Positions 25,297 to 34,878 of a stretch of DNA of 64,000 nt are shown one piece after another; position 1 is the first letter of the stretch; the number at the start of each line of letters is the position of its first letter. The position numbers and the translations under genes were made by a program. The stretch comes from Sphingomonas mali NBRC 15500 (lineage in GTDB: Bacteria; Pseudomonadota; Alphaproteobacteria; Sphingomonadales; Sphingomonadaceae). A model generated the notes under the pieces. The model saw nothing but the letters and a program-made list of their open reading frames with translations, searched no databases and was not told where the DNA came from. The DNA lies in contig NZ_BCYX01000020.1 in the NCBI RefSeq assembly GCF_001598415.1, forward strand, positions 29,308-93,307, read 5' to 3'.

Positions 25297-27525
25297 TCAG
25301 CCCGTCACGCGTTTCATGAAGCCGATCCGCTTGTCGCCATAATCGTAATTATAGCCATAATCGTAGCCGATCTTCTTGGCGTCGAACTTGGTCAGCACCG
25401 CGCCGAGGATATTGGCATGGACGTCGGCAAGGCGGCGCAGCGACACGCGCGCGGTACGCGTATGGGTGTTGCGCGCGGCGATCACGAACATCGTCGCTTC
25501 CGCATAGCTCGCTATCAACGGCGCGTCGGCAAGGCCGAGCACCGGCGGGCCGTCGACGACGACATGGTCATAGCCCTCTTTGAGCAGCCGCTCGAAAGTC
25601 TGCGACAGGTTGGAGCCGGCCAGCAACTCGGCAGGGTTGGGCGGGATCGGCCCCGAACTTATGATCCACAGACGATCGACCGGGCCCTTGCGGATATAGG
25701 TGTCGATGTCGGTCGCGCCGGCAAGGATGTTGGTGAGCCCACCGGTATTGGCGAAACCCATCATCTTGTGCACCGACGGGTTGCGCAAATCGGCGTCGAT
25801 CAGGATCGTCTTCTTGCCAAGTGACGCGAAATTGCGCGCCACCGCCATTGCCGTGGTCGACTTGCCTTCGGACGGCCGCGAGCTCGTCACGAACAGGACG
25901 CGCGGCGCACCCTTGCTGGTGGTGAGCCGGAGCGCGGTCTGGAGTGATAGATAGGCTTCGGCCAGTGGCGTCTTGCTGTCCTCGAGCAGATCGATCGAGA
26001 CGTCCGAATCGGGCACGCGCGGTACGCTGCCCAACAGAGGAACGCCCAGCTTCCGCTCGAGGTCGTGCGGCGCGATGATCGACTCGTCGAGCTGTTCGAG
26101 GATGAACGCGACCGCGCCACCGACCAGTGTGCCGAGCAAGAGCCCAAGCAGAAGGTTCATCGAGGTGCGCGGCGTTACCGGGCTGCCCGACGGGAGCGCC
26201 GTATCCACTACCGAGACATTATTGGTCCCGACGCCACCGGCGATGCCGATTTCCTTGTAGCGCTGGAGCAGCGCGTCATAGAGCGCGCGGTTGGTGTCGG
26301 CGTCGCGCTGCAGCGTGTTGTATTGGACGGTGCGACCGCGCAGATCGATCACATTGTTCTTGAGCTTGTCGACTTGTCCTTGAAGTTCGGACTGGCGCTG
26401 CGCCGCCGCCTGATAGGCGGCGCGAAGCGAATCGAGCACCACGCCACCCTGCTTGCCGAGCTGCCGGTCGAGTTCGGTGATCTGCTGGCGAAGCGCGACC
26501 ATCTGCGGATAGTCCGACCGGAATTGCGCCGACAGACGTTGGTATTCGGCCTGTAACTGCGAACGCTGGCTGCGCAGCGAGACGACAGTGCTGTCCTGCA
26601 AACTCTCGGGCGCGTTCAAGCCCTGGCTGCGCGCTGCCTGCTGGTAGTGCGATTCGGCTTGTGCGCGATCGATCTTGGCGGCGTTGAGGGCGTCGTTGAG
26701 CGCGCGCAGGTCGGTCGATTCGACCGACGCACCGTTGGATGCATCCTGGTCCTTGCTCGACGTACCGTTCTCGTAATTGATGATTCGCTGCTGGCCGGCA
26801 TAGGCGACCAGCGCGCGTTCGGACGCCTCGAGCTTCTGGCGCGTGTTTTCGATCTGCTGCTGCAGGAACTGGCGCGCATAAGCGGTCGCCTGGAATCGGC
26901 GATTGAGATTGGAGGCGATGAAGTTCTTGGCGATCGAATTGACGATCGTCGCCGACAGTGCCGGATCCGGACTGTCGACGCTGAGCTGGACCAGGCTCGA
27001 CCCGCGGAGTGGTTCGACCGTCAAATGTCCCATCAACAGCCGCGCGGCGGTCAGTTCGCGACGCTTGCGATCGCCGCCGAGCGCGCCGGCCGGCGGCTTC
27101 TTGCCGGTATAACCGTAAAGAAAGGTCGGATTGTCGGCGAGACGCAGCGACGCGACAGTTTGTTCGGCCAGCGCGCGGCTACGCAGCAGCCCATATTGCG
27201 TTTGGTAGAATTCTTGGGCGACCGCCGCCTGGCGGGGTTGGGCATCGTCGGTGTTGACCACCCGTGCCGCCTCGCGCGCAATCTCCATCGATCCGGTCGA
27301 GCGATACAGTTTTACCGTCGTCGCATTGACGAACACCGCCGCCAGCACGCCCGCGACAATGATCGCCAACACAATCCAGCGCTGCCGAACCAGTATCTGG
27401 AGATACTGAGTCAGCGGGCTTTCCGCGTCCTGCTGCTGCAGGAAATGCTCGAGCGCGAGCCGCGCGTCGGGGCCGCGATCCGCCGCGGGGCCGCCGAGAT
27501 CGAGCGGAAGGGTATTGGTTACCAA
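25297..27525 (-). CDS. wzc: Polysaccharide co-polymerase / tyrosine autokinase (Wzc/ExoP-like)
   Basis: 742 residues. N-terminal Wzz domain with membrane helices near residues 50-70 and 455-478, and a long coiled-coil-prone periplasmic part (about 205-425, rich in Gln/Arg/Glu). The C-terminal BY-kinase has Walker A TSSRPSEGKSTTA (547-559), Walker A' ILIDADLRNP (574-583) and Walker B VVVDGPP (655-661). It ends in a tyrosine cluster (Y721, 723, 725, 727, 729), the autophosphorylation tail. It controls chain length and export with Wza and Wzy. It follows wza by nine nt. Confidence 0.93.
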   Translation of the reverse strand: MVTNTLPLDLGGPAADRGPDARLALEHFLQQQDAESPLTQYLQILVRQRWIVLAIIVAGVLAAVFVNATTVKLYRSTGSMEIAREAARVVNTDDAQPRQAAVAQEFYQTQYGLLRSRALAEQTVASLRLADNPTFLYGYTGKKPPAGALGGDRKRRELTAARLLMGHLTVEPLRGSSLVQLSVDSPDPALSATIVNSIAKNFIASNLNRRFQATAYARQFLQQQIENTRQKLEASERALVAYAGQQRIINYENGTSSKDQDASNGASVESTDLRALNDALNAAKIDRAQAESHYQQAARSQGLNAPESLQDSTVVSLRSQRSQLQAEYQRLSAQFRSDYPQMVALRQQITELDRQLGKQGGVVLDSLRAAYQAAAQRQSELQGQVDKLKNNVIDLRGRTVQYNTLQRDADTNRALYDALLQRYKEIGIAGGVGTNNVSVVDTALPSGSPVTPRTSMNLLLGLLLGTLVGGAVAFILEQLDESIIAPHDLERKLGVPLLGSVPRVPDSDVSIDLLEDSKTPLAEAYLSLQTALRLTTSKGAPRVLFVTSSRPSEGKSTTAMAVARNFASLGKKTILIDADLRNPSVHKMMGFANTGGLTNILAGATDIDTYIRKGPVDRLWIISSGPIPPNPAELLAGSNLSQTFERLLKEGYDHVVVDGPPVLGLADAPLIASYAEATMFVIAARNTHTRTARVSLRRLADVHANILGAVLTKFDAKKIGYDYGYNYDYGDKRIGFMKRVTG

Positions 27526-27534
27526 GGGAGAGCC

Positions 27535-28239
27535 TTATCTTGTGATCTGATAGAAGATGCCGAGGGCCGGCGCGACGGAGATGAGATCCTTGAAAAGTTG
27601 TCGGCCGGAGTTGTTGCCGATCACGATGATGTCGTTGCCGTAGATTTGCGGATCGGTCGCGCGCGCGCCGCGGATGTCCTTGATGTTGAACCGCGCAACC
27701 ATCTTTTGACCGTTGACCGTGCGGAACACCACCGCCTCGCTCAGCCGCGCATAATCCGATGGGCCGCCCGAGGCGGCGACCATGCGGAGCAGGGTGGTGC
27801 GGCCGACGACAGGATATTGTCCGGGCCGGATTACGCTGCCTTCGACGGTGACCAACGCGCTCACCGCTTCGGTGACGGAAACCGCCACCTGGGGGTTGCG
27901 GACGTAGCGCTGATTGAGCGCGGCTGCGATCTTGCTTGCGAGCGAATTGGGCGTCTCACCGATCGCCTTGACCTGGCCGATCAGCGGCATGGTCAAATTG
28001 CCTGCGCCATCGACCTGCGTGGCGGTCGTCAGGTCGGGTACACCGAACACGGTGATGTTCAGCTTGTCGAGCGGCCCGATGCGATAATCCGCCTGGTCGC
28101 GTGTCATGTCCTCGACCGACGGGACCGGAAGCGAGGTTTCCGGTTTTGCCGCGGCCGCGCTCTCCGGCTTGTAATTGGGACCTGCGCATGCGCTCAGGCC
28201 AACCGCGAGCGCGCACACCACGATAAGCTTACGAGTAAT
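27535..28239 (-). CDS. wza: Polysaccharide export outer-membrane lipoprotein (Wza/GumB-like), probable ATT start
   Basis: 234 residues. A lipoprotein signal, TRKLIVVCALAVGLSAC, puts the lipidated Cys at residue 18. The export domain follows: DYRIGPLDKLNITVFGVPDL, then SLBB-type repeats (VSVTEAVSALVTVEGSVIRP). The best start is an ATT at 28239: GGAGG ends five nt upstream, the Arg-Lys n-region needs this start, and the overlap with the preceding gene is only 11 nt. In-frame ATGs at 28317, 28308 and 28293 lack a signal-like N-terminus and lie deep in the upstream gene. The protein forms the outer-membrane channel partnered by Wzc. Confidence 0.85.
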   Translation of the reverse strand: MTRKLIVVCALAVGLSACAGPNYKPESAAAAKPETSLPVPSVEDMTRDQADYRIGPLDKLNITVFGVPDLTTATQVDGAGNLTMPLIGQVKAIGETPNSLASKIAAALNQRYVRNPQVAVSVTEAVSALVTVEGSVIRPGQYPVVGRTTLLRMVAASGGPSDYARLSEAVVFRTVNGQKMVARFNIKDIRGARATDPQIYGNDIIVIGNNSGRQLFKDLISVAPALGIFYQITR

Positions 28240-29701
28240 GTTCGCCTCCCTGCGCCGCGAGTCCGCGGTCGATTGCCCTGACGGGTACCACATCCTGATT
28301 TTGCCCATATACCCCAAAAGCGTCCTCGCCCAAATCGCGGCGCGATCTCGAACGGCTCGCCTCGGCTTCCTCCGGGACGGTCAGGAACGCGGCGAGAAAA
28401 CCGAATATGCAGGCAATCGTTCCCGTCCGCATCGGATAATCGCCCATGCCGTGCGCCATGATCATCGTCATGAACAGCGCCGCCGTGGCTTGTTGCCGCC
28501 GCTGGCGCGAGGAATCGTCGCCGCGATACCAGATGCGGACGACACGGAAAACGAACCAGGCGAGGAACGCCAGGATCAGCAACATGCCGACCAGGCCGCC
28601 TTCGATTGCGACCTGCAAATAATCCTGGTGCGCCTGATTCCAATAACCGAAGCTCAGTTCGCTGGCCCGTTCGTAGCTCTTGTACACCGGCTCGAAGCTG
28701 CCGAGGCCCGAACCGAATGGAAAGAAGTCGCGCGCGACATGGGCAAACTGCGGCAATATACCGATCCGTTCCTGCGTGCCGGCGTCGATCTGAAAGCGAT
28801 CCGACAAGACGCGGCCGCTGAGCACCAGTCCCAAGCCGCCGGCGAGCGCCAGCGTCACGACGGCGGAGCCGCCCAGCACATAGCTGCGCTTCAAACCAAT
28901 CCGCTCTAGCGGAAGCATCGCCAGCCCGCTGAGCAGCCCGACTACGGAAAAAATTGCGCCGGCGCGTGAACTCGTTCCGGCGATGCCGAACAACAGCACG
29001 CAGATCGCCAGTCCGCACGCGACCGCTGCTGGCGCGGGGATGCGACCGCTGACCGTCATCGCGTCGGCCAGCCAGGCAAGCGCGATGACGATCGCGCCCG
29101 CCAGAAACAGCGCCAGATGGTTGGCGTTGGAAAAGAAGCCGACGCTCGAATCGTCGTTGGTCACTTGATAGAAATAGAACGGGCTGCCGGCCCCCATTGT
29201 CAGCTGGAGGAGCCCGAGGGTCGCGCTGGCGAGCGCCAGCAACAGCATCGCCCGCAACACCACGACGCGACCCGCATAATCGAGATGCTTGCCGAGCAGC
29301 CAGGCGGCAAGCGGCACGACCAGCGCGAGCAGGAAGTCGAGTGTCCGGCTGGGCGACAGGCTGATCGGCAGCCACGGTCTATCGCCCAAGGCGGTATAGA
29401 CCTGTTGCGCGAGCCCGCGACCGGGCAGCGCGGTCCAGACCGACCAGGGGAGCGGAATGAGCTGGATCAGCGGCAGCGCGAACAGCACCGCCCAGAAGAA
29501 CAGCGCGCCGCGCTCCACGCGGAGCGGCGACCGGTTGCGCGGCCAGAACAGATAGACGATCGCCACCAGCGCCGCGAGCCGAGGCAGCATCGTCGTCCCG
29601 ACCTCGTAGCGCGTCGCTCCACCGAACAGAACAGCGACGCCCATCAGCGCGAGCGCCGCATAAAGCGTCTGCGGCCGGTTGGTGCTGAACGGGTTGGGCA
29701 A
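28229..29701 (-). CDS. O-antigen ligase/polymerase-type membrane protein
   Basis: 490 residues with ten or more membrane helices. The large periplasmic loop holds GSGLGSFEPVYKSY and YWNQAHQDYLQVAIEGGL, the H-x-D/E region of the Wzy_C/WaaL family; a preceding NDDSSVGFFSNANHLALFLA is typical of EPS ligase-like polymerases. The TTG start at 29701 has GGAGGAA upstream and begins just before the first helix. The C-terminal 40 residues are charged. A second, unrelated polymerase candidate lies at 50786-52312, so this one may be a ligase or serve another chain. Confidence 0.85.
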   Translation of the reverse strand: MPNPFSTNRPQTLYAALALMGVAVLFGGATRYEVGTTMLPRLAALVAIVYLFWPRNRSPLRVERGALFFWAVLFALPLIQLIPLPWSVWTALPGRGLAQQVYTALGDRPWLPISLSPSRTLDFLLALVVPLAAWLLGKHLDYAGRVVVLRAMLLLALASATLGLLQLTMGAGSPFYFYQVTNDDSSVGFFSNANHLALFLAGAIVIALAWLADAMTVSGRIPAPAAVACGLAICVLLFGIAGTSSRAGAIFSVVGLLSGLAMLPLERIGLKRSYVLGGSAVVTLALAGGLGLVLSGRVLSDRFQIDAGTQERIGILPQFAHVARDFFPFGSGLGSFEPVYKSYERASELSFGYWNQAHQDYLQVAIEGGLVGMLLILAFLAWFVFRVVRIWYRGDDSSRQRRQQATAALFMTMIMAHGMGDYPMRTGTIACIFGFLAAFLTVPEEAEASRSRSRRDLGEDAFGVYGQNQDVVPVRAIDRGLAAQGGEHYS

Positions 29702-29868
29702 ACTTCCTCCGGTACAGTCGGTCTGTCGTTGCCGCGGTCGTGCCCGCGAAGTCGAGGCCCTAGCGACTGCCGCGCTCGCTGCCAAGCTTGGCGCGCGGCA
29801 TCCGCGAAGGGGTTGCTTTTGACCGTGCGCGGGTTACCCGGGCTGCGACCCGTCCGTCGGCGGCGTAG

Positions 29869-30947
<1,079 letters not shown>

Positions 30948-30948
<1 letters not shown>

Positions 30949-32060
30949 TGACGGCCGCGCCGCGCGGTCGGCGGATGCTGATGCTGTTGACCGACGCGTG
31001 GGGCGGGCATGGCGGCATTGCGCTCTACAATCGCGACGTGATCGAGGCGATGTGCCTCGATCCGACGATCGATCAGGTGGTGGCGCTGCCGCGCGTCGCG
31101 AAATTGCCGCTGACCGGCGATTTGCCAGCCAAGCTCGATTTCGACCTGTCCGCGCTGGGCGGGTTCGGCGCCTATGTCCGCGCGGTGATGCGGGCGATGC
31201 GGCGCGGGCGCTATGATCTGGTCTATTGCGCACACCTCAATCTGTTGCCGCTGGCGCGTGTGGTCGCGACGTTGCTCGGAAAGCCGCTCGTTCTCGCGAT
31301 CTTTGGCATCGACGCTTGGGAGCCGAGCACGCGGGCCTTGTCGCGGCGACTGGCACGCTCGGCCGATCACGTCATGTCGATCAGCCAGGTGACGCTCGAT
31401 CGCTTCCGCTCCTGGGCACCGTACTCCGATACGGCGACGACGTTGATGCCCAACGCGATTCATCTCGACGAGTTCGCGCTGGGACCGAAGAATCCCGATC
31501 TCGAGGCCCGCTACGGGCTCCAGGGACGCAAGGTGTTGATGACCTTCGGCCGGTTGGCAGGAAGTGAGCGCTACAAGGGATTCGACGCGGTGCTCGACGC
31601 GCTTCCCGCGATCGTCGAACAGCGCCCGGACGTCAGCTACGTCATCGCCGGCGACGGCAGCGACCGCGCGCGGCTGGAGGATAAGGCGCGTGACCTGGGG
31701 ATGGCGGATCACGTCGTCTTCACCGGAATGGTCCGCGAGGAAGAGAAAGCCGATCATTACCGGCTTGCCGACGTCTATGTCATGCCAAGTCGCGGCGAAG
31801 GGTTCGGCTTCGTCCTGCTCGAGGCGATGGCCTGCGGCATCCCGTCGATCGGCAGCACGCGCGACGGCACGCGCGAGGCGATGCGCGAGGGACTGCTCGG
31901 GCTGATCGTCGATCCGCTCGATCGGCAGGCAATAGTCGATGCGGTGATCGCCAGCCTGGACAGGCCGCGCGCCATTCCCGACGGCCTCGATTATTTCGCT
32001 TTCCCGGCCTTCGCCCAGCGGCTCGCGTCGATGACGGGCGCGCTGATGGCGTCGGCATGA
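30948..32060 (+). CDS. Glycosyltransferase family 4
   Basis: 370 residues, GT-B fold. N-terminal LLTDAWGGHGGIALYNRDV; the C-terminal half has VLMTFGRLAGSERYKGFDAV, YVIAGDGSDRARLEDKA, FTGMVREEEKADHYRLADVY and MPSRGEGFGFVLLEAMACGI, with the EGFG(x)7E nucleotide-sugar motif. It likely adds the 6-deoxy sugar made by the flanking dehydratase genes, or the mannose itself. Both ends overlap neighbours by one to four bases, so the three genes are coupled. Confidence 0.88.
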
Positions 32061-33019
32061 CCGTGCGGTCGGCGCTGATCTGGGGCGTTGGGGGCCAGGA
32101 TGGCGCCTATCTGGCGCAACTGCTGCTCGACAAGAAGTATCGCGTGCACGGGACCAGCCGCGGCGGTACGATTCCCGACAATCTTCGTCGGCTGGATATT
32201 GCGGACAGGATCGAGCTACACACGGCCGATCCGTCCGATAGCACCCGAGTGATCGAGGTCGTTGCCGCTGCGGCGCCGGACGAGATCTATTTTCTCGCCG
32301 GACAAAGCTCGGTCGGGCGGTCGTTCGCCGAGCCCGCAGCGACCTTCGCGGGCGCGGCGCTGGGCTTGCTCAATGTGCTGGAAGCAGCGCGGCGGGCGGT
32401 ACCCGATGCCGTGCTGCTGAATGCCGCGTCGGGCGATTGCTTCGGCGAAACTGTCGTGCCCGCGACCGAGCGGTCGCCGTTTCGTCCGCGCAGCCCCTAT
32501 GCCGTCGCCAAGTGCAGCGCGCATTTGCTGATCGAGGCCAATCGCGTCGCGTACCGGCAGCGTGGATGTTCGGCATTCCTGTTTTCGCACGAATCGCCGC
32601 TCAGGCCCGACAGCTTCGTCATCGGCAAGTTGATGGCGGCGATCCGCCGCTTCGCCGCGGGCGACCGCACGCCGCTCGAGCTCGGCGATCTCAGCGTGGT
32701 GCGCGACTGGGGCTGGGCACCCGACTATGTTGCCGCGATGTGGGCAATGCTCCAGCGCGAGACGCCCGAGGATCTGATCCTGGCCACCGGCACCAGCATG
32801 CGATTGGAGGATTTCGTCGCCGCCGCTTTTGCGGCCATCGGTCTCGACTGGCGCAATCACGTGACGAGCGTGCCCGGCCTGCGCCGGCCCGCCGACATTG
32901 CCGAGCAGCACGCCGATCCGTCGCGCGCCGCCGAGTTGATCGGCTGGCGCGCGAGCGTTGCGGGGGAGGATCTGGTGAAGCGGCTGGTCGCCGAGGCCAT
33001 TGCTTCGCCATCCACGTGA
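32057..33019 (+). CDS. Gmd paralogue: NAD(P)-dependent sugar dehydratase/epimerase/reductase
   Basis: 320 residues. The start [20 protein letters not shown] resembles Gmd, and catalytic YAVAKC and SHESPLRPDSFVIGKLM remain, but the block equivalent to TSSELFGK is ASGDCFGETVVP and the protein is shorter. It may reduce or epimerise the 4-keto sugar made by Gmd, as RmlD- or Fcl-like genes do in similar operons, or act on another sugar. The last codons (IASPST) overlap the 3' end of a broken minus-strand methyltransferase. Confidence 0.72.
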   Translation: MTVRSALIWGVGGQDGAYLAQLLLDKKYRVHGTSRGGTIPDNLRRLDIADRIELHTADPSDSTRVIEVVAAAAPDEIYFLAGQSSVGRSFAEPAATFAGAALGLLNVLEAARRAVPDAVLLNAASGDCFGETVVPATERSPFRPRSPYAVAKCSAHLLIEANRVAYRQRGCSAFLFSHESPLRPDSFVIGKLMAAIRRFAAGDRTPLELGDLSVVRDWGWAPDYVAAMWAMLQRETPEDLILATGTSMRLEDFVAAAFAAIGLDWRNHVTSVPGLRRPADIAEQHADPSRAAELIGWRASVAGEDLVKRLVAEAIASPST

Positions 33020-33702
33020 GCATGTCGGCGGTGTAGATGCCGCCCTTGGTCGAGGCCATCTCGACCATCAGCCGGAATTTGATGCTCAGCCGGATCATCT
33101 GCCACCGGACGTAGCGGACCGTGCTGACGACGCCGTGTGGGCGGGGGTCTGCGTTCGCGGAAATCGAAGCACTCGAACTCGTATAAGGCGATCTGGCGAA
33201 AGGCTGAGTGGGTGCAGGCGATCTCGTGAGTGATGTCCCAATAGCGCGTCTTCGATCCGAATGGTCACCCGGCATTGGGCGTCATTGCGACGAGGTAGTC
33301 GCTCGGCTTGAGCACCCGCGCCGCTCGTTCGAGCATGGGCGCCAGCAGCTGCTTGTCGATATGTTCGAGGATATTGAGCGCCATGATGCGATCGACGCTA
33401 TTGTCGGCCACGCCCTGGAGATCTGTCGCGAGATCGGTGCCGAGGAAGGCCGCGCCCGGCAGGTGTGCGCGCGCCAACCCATTCTCGCCGCCCGACAGAT
33501 TGATGCCGATAGCACTCACCGCCCCGCGCGACAGCGCGAACAGACAGCCTTCATCCGTGCCGGAGCAGAGATCGACCATTACCTCGCCTGGCTGCGCGCG
33601 CCAATCGCCGAGCAGGCGGCTGAGCGTCGCGGTCGCATTGGCCTTCATTTTCTCGATCAAGGCGGTGCACGATGAGGTCGTCTCGGAATATTGGTCGATC
33701 AC
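32990..33702 (-). pseudogene. Broken class I SAM methyltransferase
   Basis: Residues 1-145 read as a methyltransferase (VMVDLCSGTDEGCLFALSRG, RIMALNILEHID, LKPSDYLVAMTPNAG), then an in-frame TGA occurs at about 33265. The same frame continues with PFGSKTRYWDITHEIACT, the normal next block of this family. Near 33145-33158 a one-base shift is needed to reach PHGVVSTVRYVRWQMIRL and STKGGIYTADMLTWMAKQ. No proper stop follows, and the 3' end runs into the convergent Gmd-like gene. It is therefore a pseudogene with a stop, a frameshift and a damaged end. Confidence 0.75.
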
Positions 33703-33734
33703 GCATTCCTGCGTGGCCGGCCCGGCGCCGTCGG

Positions 33735-34865
33735 TTATCCAATTATTCTCCTCATCGCGGCCTCCACCAGGGCAGCCTGTTCGGACCAGGTGAAGAAGCG
33801 TTTGGGCATTCGCGGGTCGGGGTCGAAGTGTTCGGTCGCTGCCAGCGCCCTGACTAGTGCGCGACGGTCGGTCGGCGCAGTAAGCGGGGCGTGAAGCCGT
33901 TTGGCTTCCGCAATGCTTTCCGGCAACTCGCCGCCATACGCGATCACCGGTCGGCGGCAGGCGAGGAGTTCAAACAACTTATGGTGGAAAGTAAGACCCG
34001 TGAACACATATACATTGGCCAACGCGTGCTGGCAAAGTCGCGCCATCTCGTCTGTCGAGACATAGCCAGGAAGCTCCACATCCACGCCGTGATTACTTCT
34101 GATCCAGTCGCCTTGTTTACCGACATGCACGACGCTGACCGGTGATAGGGCGCTGGTCGCATTGAATTCGGCAATCGCACGCAATATCGCGTCTACCATG
34201 TCGCCCCGATATAGGCTGCCAACCAAGGTTACATAGCGTTGCGGGTGCTTCGGTGCAGCGTGTGGTTCGAAGAAACAGGCATCGACGCCGCTATAGATCA
34301 CTTCGGCGGTATCGCCGAGCCAGCGCTGAGCGGCGTCGGCGTGGAGCACCGAATTAGCTTGTAATGCAGCATAGCCGCGTAGCCGCCAAGCGAGCGGTAG
34401 CCGTGCTGCGCGTGGAATAAAGATCTCGGGATTGTCTTTATTATCGAAAATCCATTGAAAGCGCTGCTCTCTGGCGAGTGTACGGAGTGCGGTTACTGCC
34501 TCAAGCGATCCGAACGTGGCCCATCCGACGTTGGGCCTAAAGTCAGCGGCTAACGCGCGACCGCGCGCCACGACGCTGCGCTGGAAGGCTGTGCAGCGGC
34601 CGCCGTAGCGCAACAGATTGACGAAGGTTGCGATTTTGTTACCGCCTCTGGTCATGCCGGGGTGGTCGGCCTCGATAATCAATGGCTCGGACCAGTCGTG
34701 TGCGGGGACGGACGGGAGCAAGGCAGCGTTCGCGCCGGGTACCGGCGGGCAGATCAGAACACACCGATGCCCCATCCGGGCGAGTTCGGCAGCGAAGCGC
34801 CCCGCCCGAACGCCCGAAATGTGCGGCGCCGCGGGATGCGTCCCGTTGATCAGCAGAATGTCCAT
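33735..34865 (-). CDS. Glycosyltransferase family 4-like
   Basis: 376 residues. GT-B layout: MDILLINGTHPAAPHISGVR, FAAELARMGHRCVLICPP, ALQANSVLHADAAQRWLG, a YVTLVGSLYRGDMVDAIL strand-loop and LLACRRPVIAYGGELPESIA. The EGFG-type loop is degenerate (FTGLTFHHKLFELLACRRPV). Base composition is somewhat less GC-rich than the flanks, and spacing to the neighbour (13 nt) suggests the same minus-strand operon. Likely adds one sugar of the repeat unit; donor unknown. Confidence 0.75.
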   Translation of the reverse strand: MDILLINGTHPAAPHISGVRAGRFAAELARMGHRCVLICPPVPGANAALLPSVPAHDWSEPLIIEADHPGMTRGGNKIATFVNLLRYGGRCTAFQRSVVARGRALAADFRPNVGWATFGSLEAVTALRTLAREQRFQWIFDNKDNPEIFIPRAARLPLAWRLRGYAALQANSVLHADAAQRWLGDTAEVIYSGVDACFFEPHAAPKHPQRYVTLVGSLYRGDMVDAILRAIAEFNATSALSPVSVVHVGKQGDWIRSNHGVDVELPGYVSTDEMARLCQHALANVYVFTGLTFHHKLFELLACRRPVIAYGGELPESIAEAKRLHAPLTAPTDRRALVRALAATEHFDPDPRMPKRFFTWSEQAALVEAAMRRIIG

Positions 34866-34878
34866 CTCGGCCGCGTCG

